A DNA stretch of 64,000 nt from CAIYRG01 sp963747255 (lineage in GTDB: Bacteria > Pseudomonadota > Alphaproteobacteria > Micropepsales > Micropepsaceae): NCBI GenBank assembly GCA_963747255.1, contig CAVVEG010000012.1:186001-250000 (forward strand), read 5' to 3'. The notes under the pieces are model-generated. The model was not told the origin of the DNA. It worked only from the letters and a program-made list of their open reading frames with translations, and did no database searches. Positions 18,398-28,198 of this stretch are shown here, piece after piece; positions within the stretch are counted from its first letter, which is position 1, and each line of letters begins with the position of its first letter. A program made the translations under genes and the position numbers.

Positions 18398-19084
18398 ATG
18401 CTGATTCGTATTCCCAATGTGCTGACACCGGCACAAATCCAGGCCTGCCGCCAGGCGCTGGAAACGGCTCCATGGGTGGAAGGAAAACTCACTGCCGGCA
18501 AGCTGACGCAGCCGGTGAAGAACAATATGCAGGTTCCCGCCAATCACCCGATTGCACGGCGCCTGGGCGAAATGATCATGGACTCACTGACGAAAAACGC
18601 GCTGTTCATGCGCGCGGCCCTGCCGCTTCGCTTCGTCCCGCCGCTGTTCAACCGCTACACGCCCGGCGAATATTACGGCGACCACGTTGACGCGACCGTG
18701 CAGCAGACCTGGGGAACCAATGACCGCGTGCGCACCGATCTTTCGGCCACGCTGTTCATTTCATCGCCCGAGGAATATGACGGCGGCGAACTGACGCTCG
18801 TGGACGATCTCGGCGAGCGCGCGATCAAGCTGCCAGCCGGCGATATGGTGCTTTATCCAGGGACCAGCATCCACCATGTTTCGCCCATCACGCGCGGAGC
18901 TCGTATTGCTTCATTCTTCTGGATGCAGAGCATGGTGCGGGATGATTTGCAGCGCGGCCTGCTGTTCGATATCGGAACGGCACTGGCCCAGTTCGAGGAG
19001 GCTTTGCCGGGCAGGCATCCCGCGATTACGAAACTCACGGGCGTGTATTTCAACCTGTTCCGGATGTGGACCGATACATCGTAA
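18398..19084 (+). CDS. piuC: PKHD-type Fe(II)/2-oxoglutarate hydroxylase (PiuC/YbiX family)
   Basis: 228 residues, the usual length of the PiuC/YbiX family. The facial triad is visible: His96 and Asp98 in GDHVDA and His159 in SIHHVSPITRG, with Arg169 for 2-oxoglutarate. Conserved family stretches NNMQV, RYTPGEYYGDHVD and FFWMQSMVRDD are present. The substrate of the family is not firmly known. In other proteobacteria it lies beside iron-siderophore TonB receptors and is iron-regulated, and here it directly follows a TonB-dependent receptor. The terminator between them implies its own promoter in the 96-base gap. Confidence 0.93.
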   Translation: MLIRIPNVLTPAQIQACRQALETAPWVEGKLTAGKLTQPVKNNMQVPANHPIARRLGEMIMDSLTKNALFMRAALPLRFVPPLFNRYTPGEYYGDHVDATVQQTWGTNDRVRTDLSATLFISSPEEYDGGELTLVDDLGERAIKLPAGDMVLYPGTSIHHVSPITRGARIASFFWMQSMVRDDLQRGLLFDIGTALAQFEEALPGRHPAITKLTGVYFNLFRMWTDTS

Positions 19085-19090
19085 ACCGCG

Positions 19091-19813
19091 TCAAACCCGG
19101 AACAGCATTCCCGGACCAGGCGCTGCAATCGCCAACTCCCGAAGTGCAGACCAAAGCGCCGCCTGATTGCTCGTAACAACCGGTTTTTCAAGTCGCTTTT
19201 CCAGCGCCGCGATCACGTCCATGCTGGTAATATTGGCGCAGGAGATGAAATAGGCATCGGCGTCTGGATGTCTCAGTTCGATCGTAGCGTCATACCAGTA
19301 CTCTGGCGGCGTGGTGCAATAGGCATCCGACCCGGACAGGCCCGCTGCCAGATCGCGCAGGATTTCGTAACCGGATTCTCTCAGATAGGCGAGCTTTCGG
19401 GCGTGCCCCTCAGGTCCGGTTTCCGAGATGAAAACCAGCCGCTTCGCGCCCAATGCGGAAAACGCCGACCGGACAGCGCCCGCCGTGCTGATTGCCGGCC
19501 GGTTCGCAGCCTTGCAGATTTCCGATACCACGCGGTCGTCGGCTTCGATCCCTCCGGACATCGAGGTTCCGGTGCACTGAAAGATGACGAGGTCGCATTT
19601 CGCGTCCATCAGCAGCGCAACCGAATCCAGAATAGCGGGCAACAACTCCGGAAGCGGTTTGCGATGACGATTTGTCATTCGCAACCGCGCAAAATGCGGC
19701 ACCACGCCAGCAGGCGCATATCGCTGCATCTGCGGCTCGACCATGCGATTCGACGATGGAATGATGAATCCCAGGCGTGCGCGAGGCACGACGGATGGGC
19801 AGACCTCACTCAT
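19091..19813 (-). CDS. Asp/Glu racemase-superfamily enzyme (maleate isomerase/arylmalonate decarboxylase-like)
   Basis: 240 residues with the two-Cys layout of the Asp/Glu/hydantoin racemase superfamily: Cys80 in FQCTGTSMSGG and Cys192 in ISCANITSMD. The N-terminus RLGFIIPSSNRMVEPQM resembles maleate cis-trans isomerase and arylmalonate decarboxylase proteins. Such enzymes use the two cysteines for proton transfer on small dicarboxylates or hydantoins. It is the last gene on the minus strand of the hydantoinase island, so conversion of an acid or hydantoin intermediate is a reasonable guess. It ends 6 bases from the convergent piuC stop. Confidence 0.8.
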   Translation of the reverse strand: MSEVCPSVVPRARLGFIIPSSNRMVEPQMQRYAPAGVVPHFARLRMTNRHRKPLPELLPAILDSVALLMDAKCDLVIFQCTGTSMSGGIEADDRVVSEICKAANRPAISTAGAVRSAFSALGAKRLVFISETGPEGHARKLAYLRESGYEILRDLAAGLSGSDAYCTTPPEYWYDATIELRHPDADAYFISCANITSMDVIAALEKRLEKPVVTSNQAALWSALRELAIAAPGPGMLFRV

Positions 19814-19834
19814 CGGCCTGTCGCTCCATTTGAA

Positions 19835-21663
19835 TCATGCCGGGACCACGTCAAACGCAACCGTCAGGCGTGTACCGTTTCCGCCGAAAGGAACGGTTCC
19901 GTGCCAGAAATATGACGGAAACAGAACCAGCATGCCGCGTTCCGGCTTTACAAAGCGCTCTGGCACATCGGTTGCGCCGAGTCCGAGATCGGACTCTCCC
20001 AGTTTGAACCAGCCTTCACGGGTGTCATGGTTGGCAACCGCCCCCGGAACATCGGCATAGAAAGCCGAACTGATCCAGCCTTGGGGGTGGATGTGATTGG
20101 TGTGAAAGCCGTTTGGCTTGAGCAGGCACGACCATGATCCCGAAAAGCGAAAAGCCGCGGATCGCTGCACAATCGCCATAGTCGCGGACCTCCTTGCGCA
20201 TCGATTGCACATAATCAGTCGACTTTTTCGGCAATCGCGCGGCGCAATGCCGTCACCGCGGGAGTTGAACGGGAAAACAGATCGCCGAGCGTCTGCGTGC
20301 CGCCGCGCAAGGTCTGATCGAGCGGTGCGAACCTGCCAAAATGCGCCTCGCGCAACTCATCGGCAAGCGAGTCAAGGAATTTTCCTCTGTGATGTCCAGG
20401 CGGAGCGCTAATATCATAAGTCCTCACAAACCGGTCGAAATCCGCCAACTGCCGGATAGCGCGGATCGCCTTCTGCACGAAGCGCCAGCACGAGGCCCGC
20501 GAGCGCCAGCTGCTCGGACAGGTCCATTTGAAGCGCTCGTTCAAATTGCTGTCGCGCCTGTCCGAAATCGCCTGCCTGCAGCAGCGCAAATCCGAATTGC
20601 TGCCGCAGGGAAGGCGATGCCGAATCGACTGCAATGGCACGCTCAAAATAAAGTGCAGCATCGGTAAACTGTTTGCGTTCGGCCAGAACCTTCCAAGAAA
20701 ACCCAAACATCGGCACGCCCCGGCGCCGCGGCATCTGCATCGCGCAGCAAGTGTTCGGCGGATATCGGGATCACCGCTGCACAATCCGCAAATGTGCTTC
20801 CGCGAGCAGAAGATCGGGATTGACCGGCGCCTGCCGGCGCAGCGGCCGCAAAAGTTTCGAAGGGATCCGTCGAGCCCTGTTCATGCGCCAGACGAGCATA
20901 TTCGGCATGCAGATCGGCGCGACGCAGGATCGAGTTCGATCGCCGCACGATACTCTGTCAGCGCTTCTTCGATCCGTCCGGCGTCGCGCAGGCAATTACC
21001 AAGCGCGACGCGGATTTCGATCCGGTGTGGCGCAGTTGCGACTGCCCGCTGAAACGCGGTGAGGCTTTCGTCGTGCCTGCCGAGGCGGGCCAGCGCACGG
21101 CCGTGATGATAATGCGCGTCAACAAAACCGGAATTCGCGGCGATCGCGCGCTCCAGCACATCGAGAGCTTCGGTCAACCGGTCCTCTTCGAGCAACAGAA
21201 TGCCCATTCTCGTCAGCGCCGGGGCGAAATGGGGATTATACGACACAGCAGCCGCATGCGCCGCCAATGCCTCCCGCGGCCGGCCTCTCTTTTCCAGCGT
21301 GACGCCAAGATTGTATTGCGCCTCAACTGAATCCGGCTTCAGTGCAACGGTGCGGCGGTAACTGGATTCCGCCTCGGCGAGCCGTCCGGCGGTCTGCAGG
21401 ATATTGCCGAGATTATTGTGCAGTTCGGGACGCAGCGGGGGCCGCGGAAATCGCTTTGCGCAGCAGCGCCTCTGCCTCAGGCACATTTCCCCGCCGTTTT
21501 TCGATCAGCGCCAACGCGTTCAGAACGTTCGGGTCGCTCGGATTTCTCGTCAGCAATTCACGATACAGCCTGCCGCATCGTCACTGCGGCCAGCTGCATC
21601 GAGTGCTGCAGCCCTAAGGCGTGCAATATCAGTTGGGGCATCCCGTTGGGCTGAGTCGGACAT
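19835..21663 (-). pseudogene. Broken TPR-2-oxoglutarate/Fe(II) oxygenase gene
   Basis: Pieces of one protein occur in order in changing frames. They run from an N-terminus starting MSDSAQRDAP at 21663, through tetratricopeptide repeats (LHNNLGNILQTAGRLAEAES, AQYNLGVTLEKRGRPREALA, AHYHHGRALARLGRHDESL), to a C-terminal oxygenase domain with NHIHPQGWISSAFYADVP and a second His in FWHGTVPFGG. The domain order matches bacterial TPR plus 2OG-FeII_Oxy_5 proteins. I count at least six frame changes; clear ones lie near 21577, 21437 and 20913. As given, it cannot make a full protein. Unbroken it would be about 600 residues. The function of the family is unknown. Confidence 0.75.
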
Positions 21664-21696
21664 GGTGCGGGCAAGATGGCGCGTGGTGATCTGGCT

Positions 21697-22891
21697 CTAC
21701 GCCATCGTGTACTTGCCGCCCAGACACCGTGCCGGCGGGAAACAGCCTCTGATGTCCCGTTCGCTTATTGTTGAAATTGTCCAGATATTCGAAATCGCCA
21801 TCACGGAGTTCGAGAACCGCGATATCCGCGGGGGCGCCCGCCGCCAGCGTGCCGCGACCGCGAAACACCGGGAAAATGTTTTCGCGGCATTCATCGTCGC
21901 ACGCGCAATCACCTGGTCCAGCGGCATGCCGAGCATCAGGAATTTGGACATGCAGTTCGGAAAATCGATCACGCCCGTCATATGCGCGTTCGTGTTCCAG
22001 TCGGTCGAGAAAGTGTCCGGCCAGAAATTCTGCCTTCACCATCTGATCGATGGTGTCCCAGCGCATGTGACCGGTTTGACCATTGCCAACATCGAACCAT
22101 ACGCCACTGCGCCGCGCTGCGATGACTTCAGGAAGATTTTGCCGTTGTCATCAATAATGCTGTTGGGCGGCGGCGCATACATATGGGTAACGACATCGCC
22201 CGGTTTAAGCAGCTCGATAAGCTTCGGCAGCGGCGTAATCGTCTGTCCCATGTGGATCATGACGGGCAGATTGAAAGAGGAGGCAACCTGCTGGGTGCGC
22301 CGAAGCACCTCGTAATCATTCGGTCCTGCAACATCGCGCGAAAGCGCGCTTTGACGCCCGCGATGCATGTCGCGGTTTCGCGCGATGGCAGTGCGTGCAC
22401 GCTTCGACATCGGCACGATTCAGATCCATCGTATCGCCTTCCGGCAGGATGCCGGCGCGCCCGATATTGATCAGGACGCGAGCCTGTTGCGGCGCGGATT
22501 TCGCCACCGCAATCGTGTCTTCGATGTGATCGGCGCCCTGCGATCCGGCATCGATCCATCCGGTTACACCGTCTTTCAGCACCAGTCCGGGGCCATCGCT
22601 CGAACGCGCCGTATGGGTGTGAATATCGATCAGTCCGGGCACGACCAATTTGCCGCGTGCATCGACAATCCGGGCGCCGCCATCCGGAATATTGGCGGCA
22701 ATTGCGGAAATTCGTCCATTGGTCACGCCCAGATCGCGAACCGCATCCAGTCTCCGCGACGGATCGATAACACGTCCGCCCTTTACAATCAGGTCAAATG
22801 CCGGGGCCGCCGCCAGAACACGGCGGGAAAGCAGTGCCGAACCCGCAACAACACCAAATGCCCCGGACAGGACGTGACGCCGGTCTATCAT
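21697..22891 (-). pseudogene. Broken Tat-exported amidohydrolase (dihydroorotase-like)
   Basis: The N-terminal part reads cleanly from ATG 22891 (GGAGGG upstream): a twin-arginine-like signal DRRHVLSGAF, then FDLIVKGGRVIDPSRRLD, the metal motif GLIDIHTH and VKSAP-type barrel sequence. After about residue 155 the frame breaks near 22400. Later parts (VMIHMGQTITPLPKLIELL, MGVIDFPNCMSKFLMLGMP-like, GTLAAGAPADIAVLEL, LGGKYTMA before a TAG at 21697) lie in other frames. Clear shifts are near 22075, 22022, 21880 and 21717. Restoring them gives about 396 residues, normal for this amidohydrolase group. It follows the ABC permease by 61 bases and would hydrolyse a cyclic or N-acyl amide. Confidence 0.78.
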
Positions 22892-22952
22892 GGCATGCCC
22901 TCCGTTCATCTCGGGAAACAATCGGCGGGTGCGGCCAGACTGTCAATTGCCG

Positions 22953-23783
22953 TCAAACATGATGGTCTGGCCGCCAAACATCCACCCGCTTTTCCAGTGA
23001 CTTCAGCATCTGCGTCATACCCATTCCTGCAGCGGCGATAATCACGATCCCGACCATCACTTTGTCGGTCTGAAATGTTGCACCGGCCGTTTGCATCATG
23101 AACCCAATCCCTGCGGAAGCGCCGTACATTTCGCCAACCACAATGCCGATCAGGGCATGACCAAGCCCCAGTCGCAAACCCGTCAACAGATTGGGAACCG
23201 ACGACGGCAGAGCCACCGTGGTGAACAGCTGCCGGTCGGATGCACCAAATGAACGCGCAACCTTGACAAAATCTCTCTCGATCGTGCGCACGCCCGTCAT
23301 GGTGTTGACCAGGATGGGAAATACCGACGAAAGGAAGATGATCGCGACTTTTGCCGGCAGATCTATTCCGAACCAGATGATGATCAATGGCATCAGCGCG
23401 ATCCGCGGCGTGGCGTAAAGCGCATTCACGAATGGGTCGAGAATTGCGTTCAACCGCGAATACCAACCCATGAGAACGCCCAAAGGCACTCCCACAAGCG
23501 CAGCCAATCCGAATCCCAGCACGAATTCTTCCGCGCTGACAGCGAGATCGGGATAGATGCTGCCGTCGCGAAACATTCCGTATGCCGCCAGCAGGATCCG
23601 GCTCGGCGAACTGATGAACAGCGGCGCCACCCAACCCATTGCGACCACCGCTTCCCACAGCAGCAGAAAGAGTATCACGGAGACGGCTCCGAGGATCGCA
23701 CCCTCATTGCGCCGTTTCACCGCCGTGAAGTCCTCCGGTTCGTCGGGGATTGCAAGCACTTCGGTCAACGGTTCCGCAGTCAT
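22953..23783 (-). CDS. ABC transporter permease (SsuC/TauC/ThiX family)
   Basis: A 276-residue inner-membrane permease with about six helices. The family EAA-type loop is visible as FVKVARSFGASDRQLFTTVALPSSVPNLLTGLRLGLGHA (about residues 170-210), which contacts the ATPase. Its start overlaps the ATPase stop (23780-23783, ATGA). Relatives import sulfonates, nitrate, pyrimidine precursors or aromatic nitrogen compounds. Within this island it probably imports the compound processed by the hydantoinase-type enzymes. Confidence 0.9.
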   Translation of the reverse strand: MTAEPLTEVLAIPDEPEDFTAVKRRNEGAILGAVSVILFLLLWEAVVAMGWVAPLFISSPSRILLAAYGMFRDGSIYPDLAVSAEEFVLGFGLAALVGVPLGVLMGWYSRLNAILDPFVNALYATPRIALMPLIIIWFGIDLPAKVAIIFLSSVFPILVNTMTGVRTIERDFVKVARSFGASDRQLFTTVALPSSVPNLLTGLRLGLGHALIGIVVGEMYGASAGIGFMMQTAGATFQTDKVMVGIVIIAAAGMGMTQMLKSLEKRVDVWRPDHHV

Positions 23784-24583
23784 TCAGCCGCCACGAGATG
23801 AATGCTTTCCTCCTGAATCGAGCGCCAGATCTCGTCCTGCAACTCCCGAAACCTGGGCAGCAACTTCATTTCAAGACTTCGCCGTTTTGGTAAATCGATC
23901 TCGACAATCTGCTTGATGCGTGCCGGGCGGGCCGAAAACACCACAACCCGATGCGCGAGAAACACCGCTTCATCTATCTGATGCGTGACAAACAGCGCCG
24001 TGGTTCCCGTCCGGCCCAGAATTTTCAGCAATTCGGCCTGCATGAAATCTCGAGTCTGTGCATCAAGCGACGCGAATGGCTCGTCCAGCAGCAGCAGTTC
24101 CGGGTGGGGCGCCAGTGCCCGGGCAATATTTACCCTTTGGCGCATTCCGCCGGACAATTCATGCGGATAACTCTCGGCAAACCCGGATAATCCGACCAAT
24201 TCGATCAGCGATTCCGCACGCTCTCGTATCGCGGAGCGCGGTAGCTCGTTGCGCAGCTCCAGCCCGTATTCCACGTTTCGCAATACCGTACGCCAGGGAA
24301 ACAGAGAATCCTGCTGAAACACCATTGCGCGATCGCGGCCCGGGCCGGTGACGGCTTTTCCGTCCACCTCGATGAGGCCCGCCCCTGGCTTGATCAGCCC
24401 GTCGACGGCGGCAAGAAAGCTCGATTTTCCGCAACCACTTGGGCCCACTATCGCGACGAGTTCGCCTTCGCACACCCCGAGATCAATACCGGCCAGAATA
24501 TCCAGACGGCGCTTTGTGCGTTCATTCGCATAGGAAAGACGCACGCCTTGCGCCTGCAATTTCATCCGGGTGGCGTGTTCCAT
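23780..24583 (-). CDS. ABC transporter ATP-binding protein (SsuB/TauB family)
   Basis: A 267-residue ATPase. Walker A GPSGCGKSS, Q-loop VFQQDSLFPWRTV, signature LSGGMRQRV, Walker B LLLLDEPFASLD and switch VTHQIDEA are all present, so it should be active. It energises the permease encoded next, whose start it overlaps, and follows the binding-protein gene after 9 bases. The FPWRT sequence after the Q-loop is typical of nitrate/sulfonate/taurine importers. Confidence 0.93.
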   Translation of the reverse strand: MEHATRMKLQAQGVRLSYANERTKRRLDILAGIDLGVCEGELVAIVGPSGCGKSSFLAAVDGLIKPGAGLIEVDGKAVTGPGRDRAMVFQQDSLFPWRTVLRNVEYGLELRNELPRSAIRERAESLIELVGLSGFAESYPHELSGGMRQRVNIARALAPHPELLLLDEPFASLDAQTRDFMQAELLKILGRTGTTALFVTHQIDEAVFLAHRVVVFSARPARIKQIVEIDLPKRRSLEMKLLPRFRELQDEIWRSIQEESIHLVAAE

Positions 24584-24592
24584 GGACCCGGG

Positions 24593-25591
24593 TTACTTCA
24601 GTTTCGCGAAGAAGCCTTCGCGTTCAAGCTGGTCGAGCGGCGATGTATCGACAAGCTGCTCCGGTTTGACGTTCGCGGCTGCCGGAACTTTCTTCCTGAG
24701 TTCCGCCAGGACCAGCGCGATGCCTTTCATCGACGGCCGGGGGATCTCCGGATACACTTTCTCCGTAAACGTATCATAGGCTTTCGACAATGCGGGGCCC
24801 GGTTCGGCCTTCAGGAACGTCGCCGTGTATTTCAGCGCATCGGCCTTGTCGACCCTGAAAGCGTGTATGCCATCGGAAATTCCCATTAGAAAACGCTTCA
24901 CCAGCTCCGGGTTCTTCTTCACAAACGCACGCGTCGAAACATAGGACGTATTCGGATAATCGATCGCAATGGCGAGGCAATCGACCAGCACGTGGTAACC
25001 CTTTTCCTCCAGCTCGCCCGTGCGCGGGTATTGCTCGAATGATCCGTCGATCTGGCCGGACAACATCGCCGCGGTGCGCGTGCCTTCGCCCCCCAGCTGA
25101 AGCAGGATGACGTCGCTCCGCTTTAATCCCAGGCTCTGCAGGGCGTAAGTTGCTGCGACATCGGATGAAGCTCCAAACCGCGATATCGCAATTTTCTTCC
25201 CCCTGAGCGCAGCCGCAGAATTGATCCCGGATTTGACCACCAGCTGAAACGGGAGCTGGTTCGAAATCCCGCCGATAAAGACAATGTCAGCGCCTTGCAC
25301 TGCCGCAGCCGCGGCAGGCGAGTACCCGTTCTGTGCAATCTTGACCGAACCGCCCACCACCGCCTGCGACAATGTCGTGCCGGCGTCGATATAGACCAGA
25401 GAAACATCCAGCCCATATTTGCGGAAAATGCCCTTCTGCACCGCATAATTCATCGGTGCTGTCGTCATGGAATAGCCGTCATAGGCGACTTTGAGCGGTA
25501 TAAGCTGCGGAGCGGGCGCAGCACCGGACGTCATTGTCGTGCAGATCAGGACCGCCGCAGCACCAGCAAGTTTTTTCAGGATCGTGAACAT
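24593..25591 (-). CDS. ABC transporter substrate-binding protein (NMT1/SsuA-like)
   Basis: A 332-residue periplasmic protein with a signal peptide (MFTILKKLAGAAAVLICTTMTSGAA). The mature start LKVAYDGYSMTTAPMNYAVQKGIFRKYGLDVSLVYIDAG is the first lobe of NMT1/THI5/SsuA-type binding proteins, followed by RGKKIAISRFGASSD and QIDGSFEQYP. It delivers an organic nitrogen or sulfur compound to the permease-ATPase pair downstream. It is 36 bases after the dehydrogenase gene on the same strand, so all probably belong to one operon. Confidence 0.9.
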   Translation of the reverse strand: MFTILKKLAGAAAVLICTTMTSGAAPAPQLIPLKVAYDGYSMTTAPMNYAVQKGIFRKYGLDVSLVYIDAGTTLSQAVVGGSVKIAQNGYSPAAAAAVQGADIVFIGGISNQLPFQLVVKSGINSAAALRGKKIAISRFGASSDVAATYALQSLGLKRSDVILLQLGGEGTRTAAMLSGQIDGSFEQYPRTGELEEKGYHVLVDCLAIAIDYPNTSYVSTRAFVKKNPELVKRFLMGISDGIHAFRVDKADALKYTATFLKAEPGPALSKAYDTFTEKVYPEIPRPSMKGIALVLAELRKKVPAAANVKPEQLVDTSPLDQLEREGFFAKLK

Positions 25592-25627
25592 TTCAGCACC
25601 AATGAAGCGGACCTTCGCGATACAATA

Positions 25628-26437
25628 TCACGCGAGAAGCGCCTTCATCTTCTCCTGATTCATGCCCTTCATGAGCTGGTCCACCAGTGCCGACAGGGGG
25701 ACCGAAACCTTGGCCTGCTGTGCCAGCTCCAGCGCGACATCCATGTCCTTTTCGGCCCATTTACCCGTGCTGCGGCCCCATTTTTCCAGAGACCAGTTTG
25801 CGCCGCTGGAATGTTGGAGGGCCGCAACCAGCCTGGGAATATCCGCGCCCATACGCTTCATCATGGAAAGCACTTCGTAATTTGCCGCCATGCACGCCCA
25901 AAGCAGCATATTGTTTGCCGTCTTGGTCAGTTGCCCCATGCCGCAATCGCCGACATGCATGACACTTGCCCCGAATGCGGACAGAGCGGGACGGGCCTTT
26001 TCAAACGCTTCCTTCCTCCCGCCGCAGAAAACGGTCAGCCTGCCCTCGTCGGCCGCTTCCTGACCGAGAACCACGGGCGTGTCCATAAATCCGATTCGCC
26101 TGGCATCGCACAGATGCTCAAGTTCACGTGCTGTCTCCGGCGAAGTCGAGCTGGTAACGCAAATGACGGCTCCTGCGGCAAGGCGGTCGAGCAGCCCGGA
26201 ATGCGCGATGACATCGACCACCTGACTATCCGTCGCGACCATCACAACAACGACTTCCGACTGGACGCCGACTTCTGCCGGGTTTGCAACAATCCTGACG
26301 CCGGCATCTGCCGCGCGTGCGACCGCCCCGGGCGCAATGTCAAAACCTGTGACGTCGAATCCTCTTTTCACCATATGGCGAGCCATCTGAAAACCCATGG
26401 CGCCCAGTCCGATCACACCCGTTCCGCCTGCGCTCAT
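25628..26437 (-). CDS. NAD(P)-dependent 3-hydroxyisobutyrate dehydrogenase-family oxidoreductase
   Basis: The ATG at 26437, overlapping the HyuB stop as ATGA (26434-26437), gives 269 residues. Seen: a Rossmann motif GVIGLGAMGFQMARHM, the substrate-binding CVTSSTSPETARELE segment, and the catalytic Lys in GMGQLTKTANNMLLW near residue 175. Family members oxidise beta-hydroxyacids such as 3-hydroxyisobutyrate, tartronate semialdehyde or 4-hydroxybutyrate. Coupling to hyuB suggests it acts on a hydroxyacid released from the opened ring or side chain; the substrate is inferred only. Confidence 0.9.
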   Translation of the reverse strand: MSAGGTGVIGLGAMGFQMARHMVKRGFDVTGFDIAPGAVARAADAGVRIVANPAEVGVQSEVVVVMVATDSQVVDVIAHSGLLDRLAAGAVICVTSSTSPETARELEHLCDARRIGFMDTPVVLGQEAADEGRLTVFCGGRKEAFEKARPALSAFGASVMHVGDCGMGQLTKTANNMLLWACMAANYEVLSMMKRMGADIPRLVAALQHSSGANWSLEKWGRSTGKWAEKDMDVALELAQQAKVSVPLSALVDQLMKGMNQEKMKALLA

Positions 26438-28197
26438 TTTCCAACCCCGTTTCGGCGTGCCGCCCGCAGCCGCAATGTTGCCTGTTCGTCCATCTGCCAT
26501 CCCCGTGCCGAACCCAGGATTACAATGCCGTATTCGGAAGCGGCTTTTTCCGGCGACACATATCCCTCAACAACATCCTCGAGAACGCGCTCGGGCTCCC
26601 GCTCGAACGGATCGCCAAGACCACCACCGCCCGGCGTCTCGAGTCGGAAAATATCCCCTGCCTTAAGCGGATAATCAGCATAGCGCGTCGGCAGGTGTTT
26701 CTCCCCGGCCGTTCCGGGATTGATCGTGCAATCGCCCGTTCGTCCGCCCTGCCCTCCGGCGATGCCCCGGGGCGCAATCAGATGTTTGGATGAGCGGATG
26801 GAGAAGCGCGCCTCCGCGAGATTCACATATTCGCGCAAAATTCCGAGCCCGCCGCGGTATTTGCCTGCCCCCCCGGAGTCCCGGATCAGTTCGAACCTCC
26901 GGAGCTGCGTCGGAAATTCGCTTTCGATTATCTCGATGGGCGCGATTCTCGCATTGCTCTGGTTGACTGTCGTGCCAGACGCACCGTCCTTCGATGCGCG
27001 GCCTCCGGCGCCACCGCCGAGAATTTCATACTGGACATAGCTTTTGCCCGCCGATGTCGTGCGGCCGCCGATGATGATGGAGCGGCTACCACACCCATCG
27101 GCACGGGCACGCGCGGGAACACATTGGGAAAGCGCATCGAACACCGCTTCCACCATTGCATGCACGGTCGCATTGTATGTGTTCACAGGCGCAGGGAAGC
27201 GCGGATCGAGCAGACTTCCCTCGCGCGTCTTGAGGCCGAAGCTGCGAAGAATTCCGCTGTTGATGAAGATCTGGGGATCGACAAGCGATATCAGCACATA
27301 GCCGACCGCCGCTCTTACCAAAGGTGGGCGAACATTGGCCGGACCACGGGTCTGATCGGCAGAACCGGAAAAATCGAGACTGATGACGTCCCCGCGCTTT
27401 TCGACCACAACATGGACGCGAACGGGCTTGTCCAGTTCGATCCCGTCGTCATCAATGAACCGTTCGGCCTCAAACCGTCCATCGGCCCATTCCGCTATTG
27501 CCGTTCTCATTTTTTGTTCGGCGAGATCGAGAAGCTGGTGAAACGCGCTCAGAGTGCCGGGCTCTCCGAATTTGCGGACCAGTTCGCCTGTGCGCTGTTC
27601 ACCAAGTCTGCAGGCGCCAATCTGGCCACGAATGTCGCCGAGCACCAATTCCGGCGTGCGGCTGTTGGCGGCGATAATGCGTTCGATTTCCGCGCTCGCT
27701 ACACCCTTGCGCACATATCGCACCGCCGGCAAATGCAGCCCTTCATTGAAGGTCTCGCGCGCCTGACCCGAGCACGATCCCGGCACCGGACCGCCAATGT
27801 CGCTTTTATGCGCAATTGAGCCGCAATAGCCGATGACATGGCCTTCGAAAAAAATCGGCGTAATCACCGCCATGTCGGGTGCGTGCGGGCTGCCGCCTTC
27901 ATAAGGGTGATTGATCAGAATGGCGTCGCCTTCGGCGATATCCCGGCCATAGGCCTTGAGCACGGCCCCGCAACATGCCGGAAATGCACCCATATGCAGC
28001 GGCAGCACAACGTGTTGCGCTATCACATCCCCTGCAGTGTCCATGATCGCGCAGGACGCATCCTGCGATTCGCGTATGATCGTGGAATAGCCCGTGCGAA
28101 ACAGCGAATTCTGCATCTCCTGAACGATCCCGGAGAGGCTCGACTTGATGATCTCCAGTTCGACGACGCCTGGACCGGAGGAAGCATCGCGCTTCAT
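26434..28197 (-). CDS. hyuB: Hydantoinase B/oxoprolinase-family subunit
   Basis: A 587-residue protein of the HyuB family. It begins with the N-terminal VELEIIKSSLSGIVQEMQNSLFRTGYSTIIRESQDAS, the MDTAGDVIAQHVVLPLHMGAF region and NHPYEGGSPHAPD, then has a C-terminal GGGGLGDPFEREPE. It pairs with HyuA (one base upstream of this gene) to form an ATP-dependent enzyme that opens cyclic amides such as hydantoins or 5-oxoproline, or carboxylates ketones in related complexes. The true substrate is not readable from sequence. It is translationally coupled to the downstream dehydrogenase. Confidence 0.92.
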   Translation of the reverse strand: MKRDASSGPGVVELEIIKSSLSGIVQEMQNSLFRTGYSTIIRESQDASCAIMDTAGDVIAQHVVLPLHMGAFPACCGAVLKAYGRDIAEGDAILINHPYEGGSPHAPDMAVITPIFFEGHVIGYCGSIAHKSDIGGPVPGSCSGQARETFNEGLHLPAVRYVRKGVASAEIERIIAANSRTPELVLGDIRGQIGACRLGEQRTGELVRKFGEPGTLSAFHQLLDLAEQKMRTAIAEWADGRFEAERFIDDDGIELDKPVRVHVVVEKRGDVISLDFSGSADQTRGPANVRPPLVRAAVGYVLISLVDPQIFINSGILRSFGLKTREGSLLDPRFPAPVNTYNATVHAMVEAVFDALSQCVPARARADGCGSRSIIIGGRTTSAGKSYVQYEILGGGAGGRASKDGASGTTVNQSNARIAPIEIIESEFPTQLRRFELIRDSGGAGKYRGGLGILREYVNLAEARFSIRSSKHLIAPRGIAGGQGGRTGDCTINPGTAGEKHLPTRYADYPLKAGDIFRLETPGGGGLGDPFEREPERVLEDVVEGYVSPEKAASEYGIVILGSARGWQMDEQATLRLRAARRNGVGK

Positions 28198-28198
28198 C

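Noticed and set aside
25295..26674. Long plus-strand open frame (459 codons) opposite the binding protein and dehydrogenase
   Set aside because: Both minus-strand genes show complete family motifs; the opposite frame is Arg/His-rich without domains and is a composition effect.
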